From the IMG/VR virus record IMGVR_UViG_3300047317_000278, positions 1 through 24,517 of that record: a DNA stretch of 24,517 bases. The stretch is one strand, 5' to 3'. The translations under genes were made by a program, and so were the position numbers. This document shows, piece after piece, positions 19,366-24,517 of the stretch. How positions within the stretch are numbered: position 1 is the stretch's first letter; each line of letters starts with the position of its first letter. Source of the DNA: a virus. The notes under the pieces were generated by a model, which did no database searches, was not told the DNA's origin, and was given only the letters and a program-made list of their open reading frames with translations.

Positions 19366-20918
19366 ACGCCGCAGAACTCGAAGCGCTGCGTCCGTACATG
19401 ACGCCGGAAGAACGCGCCGAAGTCGACATGCTGCTGGCGACATATACGCCGCCCATCTGGAGCCCGCTGCGCGGCCCGCAATCGCTTGCATACGAATCGA
19501 TCGCTGACGTCATTGGCTTCGGTGGCGCGGCCGGTGGTGGCAAGACTGACCTGGCCATTGGCAAGGCGCTCACGCAGCACCAGAAGTGCATTGTGGTCCG
19601 GAAGAACGGCACCGAGCACGTCGGCATGGTCGACCGTATGGGAGAACTGCTCGGCACGCGCGATGGCTGGTCGAGCAAGGATGCGATCTGGCGCCTGCCC
19701 GATGTGCAGGTCGAATTCGGCTCAGTGCCGAACATGGGCGACGAGCAGAAGTACCGCGGGCGCCCCCACGACCTGATCATCTACGACGAAGCCGCCGAGA
19801 TCCCTGAGTTCCAGATCCGGTTCCTGATGGCATGGAACCGCACCACGGACCCGAAACAGAAGTGCCAGACGCTGCTCACGTTCAACCCGCCTTCGTCCGC
19901 GGAAGGCCGCTGGCTGATCGAGTTCTTCGCGCCGTGGCTCGATCGCAAGTACCCCGGCAAGCGCGCGGCGCCCGGCGAGTTGCGGTGGTTTGCCACGGTC
20001 GACGGGCACGACATCGAAGTCGCAGACAGCACGCCATTCGAGCACGGCGGCGAACTCGTCATTCCGCGCTCGCGCACGTTCATTCCCTCACGCGTGACCG
20101 ATAACCCACACCTGGTGGGCACGAACTACGTGTCGCAGCTGCAGGCACTCCCTGAGCCGTTGCGCTCGCAAATGCTGTACGGCTCATTCGAGGCAGGCAT
20201 GGAAGACGACGCAATGCAGCTGATCCCCACCGAGTGGGTCGATATCGCAATGGCGCGCTGGGCCGAGAAGCAGGCCAAGCCGCCAATGGATTCGATCGGC
20301 GTGGACGTTGCACGCGGTGGGCGCGACAACACGGTGATCGCGCGCCGGCACGGCATGTGGTTCGACGCGCCGATCGTCAAGCCGGGCAGCGCAACACCGG
20401 ACGGCCCGACGGTTGCCGCCTACACGATCGCCGAGCTGCGCGACAACGCACCGATCCACATTGACGTGATCGGCGTGGGCTCGTCGCCGTACGACTTCCT
20501 GAACCAGATGAACATTCAGGTGTACGGCGTGAACGTGTCCGAAGCCGCACGCGGCGTCGACAAGTCGGGGCGGCTCCGGTTCTTCAACCTGAGAACTGAA
20601 CTGTGGTGGCGCATGCGCGAGGCGCTGGACCCGCTTGCGAACAATGGCATAGCACTACCCCCGGACAAGCGTCTCGCGGCCGATCTGTGCGCCCCAAAAT
20701 GGCGCGTGCAGGGCAAGACCGTACAGGTCGAGTCCCGCGACGACATCGAGAAACGCATCAAGCGATCTCCTGACTGGGCATCCGCTTACGTGCTCGCGCT
20801 GATCGACACACCGAAGATCGCCGACATGCAGCGTACGCATACCGGATCGCGCGACGAATACGATCCGTACGCATATTCGATGCCTCGCAACCGTGGCGAG
20901 CACAACCCCTACGCGTAA
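19362..20918 (+). CDS. Terminase large subunit
   Basis: The product is 518 aa. The ATPase half has Walker A GGAAGGGKTD (Lys61) and Walker B DLIIYDEAAE, followed by LLTFNPPSSAEGRW. The RNase H-like nuclease half has IGVDVARGGRDNTVIARR, HIDVIGVGSSPYDFL and a C-terminal DWASAYVLALIDT. All the expected acidic residues appear to be present. It cuts and drives DNA into the prohead with the small subunit and portal. The packaging strategy cannot be told from this sequence. Confidence 0.95.
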   Translation: MNAAELEALRPYMTPEERAEVDMLLATYTPPIWSPLRGPQSLAYESIADVIGFGGAAGGGKTDLAIGKALTQHQKCIVVRKNGTEHVGMVDRMGELLGTRDGWSSKDAIWRLPDVQVEFGSVPNMGDEQKYRGRPHDLIIYDEAAEIPEFQIRFLMAWNRTTDPKQKCQTLLTFNPPSSAEGRWLIEFFAPWLDRKYPGKRAAPGELRWFATVDGHDIEVADSTPFEHGGELVIPRSRTFIPSRVTDNPHLVGTNYVSQLQALPEPLRSQMLYGSFEAGMEDDAMQLIPTEWVDIAMARWAEKQAKPPMDSIGVDVARGGRDNTVIARRHGMWFDAPIVKPGSATPDGPTVAAYTIAELRDNAPIHIDVIGVGSSPYDFLNQMNIQVYGVNVSEAARGVDKSGRLRFFNLRTELWWRMREALDPLANNGIALPPDKRLAADLCAPKWRVQGKTVQVESRDDIEKRIKRSPDWASAYVLALIDTPKIADMQRTHTGSRDEYDPYAYSMPRNRGEHNPYA

Positions 20919-20924
20919 CGATCC

Positions 20925-21383
20925 ATGACCGACATCCGCGAATGCACGTTCGATGAACTCGCCAGTGCGGCGGGCTTCGACGCGCTGTGCGCGGAATACG
21001 CCGCCGAGTCGGGCCGCATGGCCGAGTTCGGTGCGCCGCAGGTCGACGCGAACGCGTACCGCGCAATGGAAGCCGCGGGCGTCGGGCAGTGCATTGGTGT
21101 CTGGCGCGGCGATGAACTCGCCGGCTTCGGCGTGGTGACGATCTCGGTGCTGCCGCATTACACGAAGCTGATCGGCTGTCTGATCTCGTTCTTCGTGACG
21201 GCGAACGCACGTATGGGAAGCGCAGGAACGCGGCTTCGGCAAGCTGCCGAGCGCATCGCCCAGGAGCGCGGCGCCGTCGGCCTGATGATCAGTGCGCCGT
21301 GCGATAGCCGGCTCGACGTGATCCTGCCGCGCAACGGGTACCGCGAGACGAACCGCCTGTACTTCAAGGGGTTCGATCAATGA
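20925..21383 (+). CDS. GNAT-fold acetyltransferase-like protein
   Basis: The product is 152 aa. It has a GNAT layout: an N-terminal strand and helices, GVWRGDELAGFGVVTISVLPHY (central strands), a turn ANARMGSAGTRLRQAAERIAQERGA in the acetyl-CoA-binding position, and RNGYRETNRLYFKGF at the end. The binding loop is not a clear Q/RxxGxG/A, so activity is uncertain. Such proteins occur between terminase and portal in several podoviruses; the target is unknown. It overlaps the next start as ATGA. Confidence 0.72.
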   Translation: MTDIRECTFDELASAAGFDALCAEYAAESGRMAEFGAPQVDANAYRAMEAAGVGQCIGVWRGDELAGFGVVTISVLPHYTKLIGCLISFFVTANARMGSAGTRLRQAAERIAQERGAVGLMISAPCDSRLDVILPRNGYRETNRLYFKGFDQ

Positions 21384-21835
21384 ACGCGCTAACCAAGGTT
21401 TCGCCCGCGCTCGTCGAGCCCGATCCGCAGACGCTTGTCGCGCTGCGCAATCTCGATGCCGCGATGCTCGCACAGCCACAGGCCGAGATCCGCATCGATC
21501 ACCTGATCCACGGCGGCATGTACGCGAGAACCGCGCACGTGCCCGCCGACAAGCTGGTGTCGGGCGTGGTGCTGAGCCGCGCCACCGTGCTGATTCTGGC
21601 CGGCGACGTGACGGTATTCACGGGCACCCAATCGGTACGGCTCACAGGCTTTCACGTGTTGCCGGGCAGCGCCGGGCGCAAGCAGCTATTTCTCACGCAT
21701 GCCGCAACGCACATGACGATGGTCCTGCCGAGCACCGCGCAATCAGTTACCGAAGCCGAACACGACTTTACCGACGAACCGGAACTGCTTATGTGGACAC
21801 CCGGCTGCGTCACGATCACAGGGGAAAGAGCATGA
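21380..21835 (+). CDS. Cupin-like phage protein
   Basis: The product is 151 aa. A helical N-terminus precedes a beta-rich section (IDHLIHGGMYARTAHVPADKLVSGVVLSRATVLILAGDVTVFTGTQSVRLTGFHVLPGSAGRKQLFLT) resembling a single cupin barrel. The usual metal-binding histidine pair is incomplete, so a structural rather than enzymatic role is possible. It is translationally coupled on both sides within the terminase-portal block. Confidence 0.6.
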   Translation: MNALTKVSPALVEPDPQTLVALRNLDAAMLAQPQAEIRIDHLIHGGMYARTAHVPADKLVSGVVLSRATVLILAGDVTVFTGTQSVRLTGFHVLPGSAGRKQLFLTHAATHMTMVLPSTAQSVTEAEHDFTDEPELLMWTPGCVTITGERA

Positions 21836-22152
21836 GCGGAGTCATTTCGGCAATCGGCGTGGGCATTGCCGCCGCATCAGCAGTCGCAGCGCACGTGGCG
21901 TCGAACAAGCAGGCCGCCGATGCGCGCGGCCTGGCAGGCGATGCCGCTGCGGCCACGAAAGCCGCGGGCACCGCACAGAACGGCACCGCAGCCGACACGT
22001 CGGGCGTGACCGGCGCCAACGCGCCCGCTGCGGCCGGCGTGAACAGCGGCCCCTCGTCCACGCTGCTGACGGGTTCCAGCGGCGTTGCCAATTCCGCGCT
22101 GACCCTGGGCGGTGGCAGCGGGCTCGGCTCGAATACGCTGCTGGGCAGCTGA
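21832..22152 (+). CDS. Small Gly/Ala-rich phage protein
   Basis: The product is 106 aa. The start at 21832 gives an ATGA overlap and has a GGGGAAAG ribosome binding site; a longer frame to 21793 is less likely. An N-terminal hydrophobic helix (SGVISAIGVGIAAASAVAAHVA) is followed by a disordered Ala/Gly/Ser/Thr region. It may be an internal or membrane-active virion component, but no family is recognised. It overlaps the portal start as TGATG. Confidence 0.55.
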   Translation: MSGVISAIGVGIAAASAVAAHVASNKQAADARGLAGDAAAATKAAGTAQNGTAADTSGVTGANAPAAAGVNSGPSSTLLTGSSGVANSALTLGGGSGLGSNTLLGS

Positions 22153-23978
22153 TGGCAACGCTTCTCACGAACGACCAGACCGCGCAACCGGACGCGAACG
22201 CCACGAAACCGAGTCAGTCGGGTGGCAACGCGAAGCCGGTCAAGACGCGCAAGGAACTGCTTCTTCAGCGCTGGTATGCGCTGAAGAACGAGCGGTCGTC
22301 GTGGATCCGTGAATACAAGGACATCAGCAATGTCCTGCTGCCGCGCGCCGGCCGCTTCTTCGTGGAAGACCGCAACCGCGGCAACCGGCGCAACCAGAAC
22401 ATCTTCGACAGCACGGCGACCAAATCGCTGCGCGTGCTGGGCGCCGGGCTCATGGCCGGTGCGACATCGCCCGCACGCCCGTGGATCGCGCTCAAGACGC
22501 CATACGACGATCTGAACAAGAAACAACCGGTCAAGAAGTGGTGCGCCGACGTCACGAAGCTGATCCTCGACATCTTCAACCGCTCGAACGTCTACCGTTC
22601 GCTGCACTCGATGTACGAGGAAATCGGCGCGTTCGGGACCGCGGTGTCGATCATCATGACCGATTACCAGGACGTGATCCGCATGTACCCGCTGACGGCC
22701 GGCGAGTACTGCATCTCGACCAGTGATCGCGGCGAAGTCGACACGCTCTATCGTGAATTCCAGAAGACTGTCGCCCAGCTCGTGAAGCAGTTCGGCTACG
22801 AGAACGTGAGCGACAACTGCCGGTCGATGTACGACACCGGCAATCTGGACGTGTGGCGCACGGTGATCCACTGCATCGAGCCGAACGAAGACCGCGACCC
22901 GTCGAAGTCCGACGCACGCAATATGGCGTGGACGTCGACCTATCTGGAAATCGGCGGCTCGTCGGACTCGCAGCAGACATCGAACATGGGCACGACGGGC
23001 GGCGATAACGCGCTGCTATCAGTGTCGGGCTTCAAGAAATTCCGCGTCGTGGCGCCGCGCTGGTCGACGTACGGCGGCGACATCTACGGCAACGGGCCGG
23101 CGATGGACGCGCTTGGGGATATCCGCCAGTTGCAGCACGAGCAACTGCGCAAGGGACAGGCAATCGACTACATGACGAAGCCGCCACTTCAGGTGCCGAC
23201 TTCGCTCAAGAACCACGACATCGACACGCTGCCGGGCGGCATCTCGTACGCCGATTCGGTCAGCCAGAACAGCGGTATCCGCTCGATCTTCGACGTCCAG
23301 CTTCCGCTGCAGTATCTGCTGGCCGACATCGAAGACGTGCGCGCACGCATCAAGAGCGCGTTTTACGAGGATCTGTTCCTCATGCTCGCGAACAACACGA
23401 ACGCGAACATGACGGCGACGGAAGTCGCGGAACTGCACGAAGAAAAGATGCTGATGCTCGGCCCGGTGATCGAGCGCCTGCACGACGAACTGCTCAAGCC
23501 GCTCGTCGACGCGGCGTTCGACATCGTTGTCGAAGCGGGTCTGCTGCCTCCGCCACCGCCCGAATTGGGCGGCGTTGCGCTGCAGGTTGAGTTCGTCTCG
23601 ATCCTCGCGCAGGCACAGAAGCAGATCGGCACGAACTCGATCGACAAGCTGACCGTTGCGCTCGGCTCGGTGGCGATGATGCAGATCAATGCCCAGCAGG
23701 CGCCGACCGTGCTCGACAACTTCGACCCCGATGGCTGGTACGAGCAATACAGCGACGCGCTCGGCACCGATCCGGCTCTCGACATCGATCCCGATCAGCG
23801 CGACGCGACGCGCGCCGCCCGCGCCAAGGCCGCACAGCAGGCGCAGCAGCAGGCCGCGATGCAGCAGGCCGCAGAGACGGCGAAGACGGCCGCCGCCGCA
23901 CCGACGCAGGGCGGCGCAAGCAATGTGCTGTCCGACACCATGAGCAACCTCACCGGATACACGGGCGGCCCGCAATGA
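22152..23978 (+). CDS. Portal (head-to-tail connecting) protein
   Basis: The product is 608 aa. It matches the podoviral connector family (Head-tail_con type): RWYALKNERSSWIREYKDISNVLLPRAGRFF near the start, NIFDSTATKSLRVLGAGLMAGATSPARPW, YEEIGAFGTAVSIIM, a central GPAMDALGDIRQLQHEQLRKGQAIDYM and a helical C-terminus with MTATEVAELHEEKM. The last 60 residues are Ala/Gln-rich and probably disordered. It forms the dodecameric DNA entry ring. The length and the absence of a separate head-protease fusion fit T7/epsilon15-like portals. Confidence 0.93.
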   Translation: MATLLTNDQTAQPDANATKPSQSGGNAKPVKTRKELLLQRWYALKNERSSWIREYKDISNVLLPRAGRFFVEDRNRGNRRNQNIFDSTATKSLRVLGAGLMAGATSPARPWIALKTPYDDLNKKQPVKKWCADVTKLILDIFNRSNVYRSLHSMYEEIGAFGTAVSIIMTDYQDVIRMYPLTAGEYCISTSDRGEVDTLYREFQKTVAQLVKQFGYENVSDNCRSMYDTGNLDVWRTVIHCIEPNEDRDPSKSDARNMAWTSTYLEIGGSSDSQQTSNMGTTGGDNALLSVSGFKKFRVVAPRWSTYGGDIYGNGPAMDALGDIRQLQHEQLRKGQAIDYMTKPPLQVPTSLKNHDIDTLPGGISYADSVSQNSGIRSIFDVQLPLQYLLADIEDVRARIKSAFYEDLFLMLANNTNANMTATEVAELHEEKMLMLGPVIERLHDELLKPLVDAAFDIVVEAGLLPPPPPELGGVALQVEFVSILAQAQKQIGTNSIDKLTVALGSVAMMQINAQQAPTVLDNFDPDGWYEQYSDALGTDPALDIDPDQRDATRAARAKAAQQAQQQAAMQQAAETAKTAAAAPTQGGASNVLSDTMSNLTGYTGGPQ

Positions 23979-24067
23979 TCATCGCACTGCTTGTCGTCTC
24001 ACACATCGCGGCCTTTGTGCTCGGCGGCTACGCCACGCTCAAGTGGCTCGGCCGCGTCTTCAGTTAA
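23975..24067 (+). CDS. Membrane peptide, 30 aa
   Basis: The start overlaps the portal stop as ATGA and the frame ends with TAA at 24065-24067, ten bases before the staple-like gene. The product MIIALLVVSHIAAFVLGGYATLKWLGRVFS is one membrane helix with a basic end. Coupling to the portal supports translation; the function is unknown. Confidence 0.45.
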   Translation: MIIALLVVSHIAAFVLGGYATLKWLGRVFS

Positions 24068-24076
24068 GGGCTCGCC

Positions 24077-24394
24077 ATGATCTCGATGAAACTCACCGCG
24101 GCCGAAGCCAAGTCGGAAACGATGCTCGGCGACTCGGACGATGACCAGCCCGCATATCCGTACGGGCTGTCGATCTGCCTGTGCGACGACGAACTGGCGA
24201 AGCTCGGCATCACTGAGTTGCCGCCCGTCGGCACGGTCATGCAACTCACCGCGCTCGTCGAAGTGTGTTCGATCTCGCAGTACGAGAACCAGGACGGCGC
24301 GGACAAGAGCATGAATCTGCAGATCACCGACATGGAACTCGCGAACGGGAACAGCGAGCCGAAGTCGATCGCCAATCGCATCTACGGCGAATAA
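24077..24394 (+). CDS. Capsid staple/decoration-like protein
   Basis: The product is 105 aa from ATG 24077 with an AAGGG ribosome binding site. MKLTAAEAKSETMLGDSDDDQPAYPYGLSICLCDDELAKLGITELPPVGTVMQLTALVEVCSIS...MNLQITDMEL has the features of the small beta-rich capsid staple proteins known from epsilon15 gp10 and related phages (YPYGL, the ELPPVGT turn and the final QITDMEL strand). It would lock neighbouring capsomers on the outside of the head. The assignment rests on remembered family pattern and on the position after the portal. Confidence 0.65.
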   Translation: MISMKLTAAEAKSETMLGDSDDDQPAYPYGLSICLCDDELAKLGITELPPVGTVMQLTALVEVCSISQYENQDGADKSMNLQITDMELANGNSEPKSIANRIYGE

Positions 24395-24436
24395 CCGTAC
24401 GCATACCCGAAACACGCGCCCTTATTCTCCGCACTC

Positions 24437-24517
24437 ATGAGCAGCGACTTCAACCCGACCGATCTTGCAGCACTGGACGAACAGCGCGCCGCAGCGAAAG
24501 AGCAAACGCGCTTCGAA
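24437..24517 (+). CDS. Bbp19-like phage protein (5' part only)
   Basis: Twenty-seven codons are visible before the window ends: MSSDFNPTDLAALDEQRAAAKEQTRFE. The DLAALDEQRAAAKEQ pattern is the usual opening of the roughly 100-aa Bbp19-like proteins found between portal and capsid genes in BPP-1-type phages. Scaffolding or head assembly is the usual guess; the rest lies beyond the window. Confidence 0.55.
   Translation, partial: MSSDFNPTDLAALDEQRAAAKEQTRFE

Larger units (their letters stand above)
18844..24405. repeat. CGTACGCATA recurring in the late region (spread copies)
   Basis: CGTACGCATA is found at 18844-18853, 20832-20841, 20866-20875 and 24396-24405. The first and last share CCGTACGCATAC and lie in noncoding gaps 40-42 nt before the terminase small subunit and Bbp19-like starts. 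The middle two are inside the terminase large subunit gene. The interval given spans all copies; only these short sites are meant. They may be binding or promoter elements. Confidence 0.35.

Overview
This window looks like about half of a temperate, podovirus-type bacteriophage of a GC-rich betaproteobacterium, most likely Burkholderia or a relative. The host is inferred from base composition, from the tRNA-Pro sequence at the attachment site and from the gene families; it is not proven. The map has the divergent layout of a lambdoid phage. A CI-like repressor (14434-15117, minus) and a Cro-like gene (15205-15429, plus) face away from each other. Early and replication genes run leftwards on the minus strand to position 35. 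Primase, packaging and head genes run rightwards on the plus strand to the window edge. Most adjacent genes overlap by ATGA or TGATG, so both arms read as tightly coupled operons.

Left arm, in transcription order from a candidate PL promoter at 14202-14230: a 46-aa protein; an endonuclease VII-like domain fused in frame to an unknown phage protein; a DUF2800 Cas4/RecB-like nuclease; two small unknown proteins; a DUF2815 ssDNA-binding protein; a low-complexity protein ending at a terminator; a structured gap; a small membrane protein; a zinc-ribbon protein overlapping an HNH nuclease; a sliding-clamp-like protein; a family A DNA polymerase; a run of very small genes including VRR-NUC, XRE, DUF4224 and Lar-like proteins; and a tyrosine integrase. 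Beyond the integrase lies an attachment site (3' half of tRNA-Pro flanked by repeated CTGTCTAAT boxes), and then a cupin, an SNF2-type helicase and an alpha/beta-hydrolase. Phage replication genes on both sides of a single tRNA half-gene mean the window is best read as the circular or virion form (attP), not an integrated prophage end.

Right arm: Cro, a PD-(D/E)XK nuclease-like protein, a large primase-helicase, a striking intergenic block (eight TTGTGAC boxes, two 21-nt inverted arms and a 48-bp strictly alternating pyrimidine-purine tract), a small HTH protein, small and large terminase, a GNAT protein, a cupin-like protein, a small Gly/Ala protein, the portal, a 30-aa membrane peptide, a capsid-staple-like protein and the start of a Bbp19-like protein. 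This packaging/head order resembles BPP-1/epsilon15-type podoviruses.

Most worth following up are the 18382-18573 repeat/Z-DNA block, the attP site that cuts the replication operon, the in-frame endonuclease VII fusion with its internal ribosome binding site, and the small membrane protein co-transcribed with the repressor.
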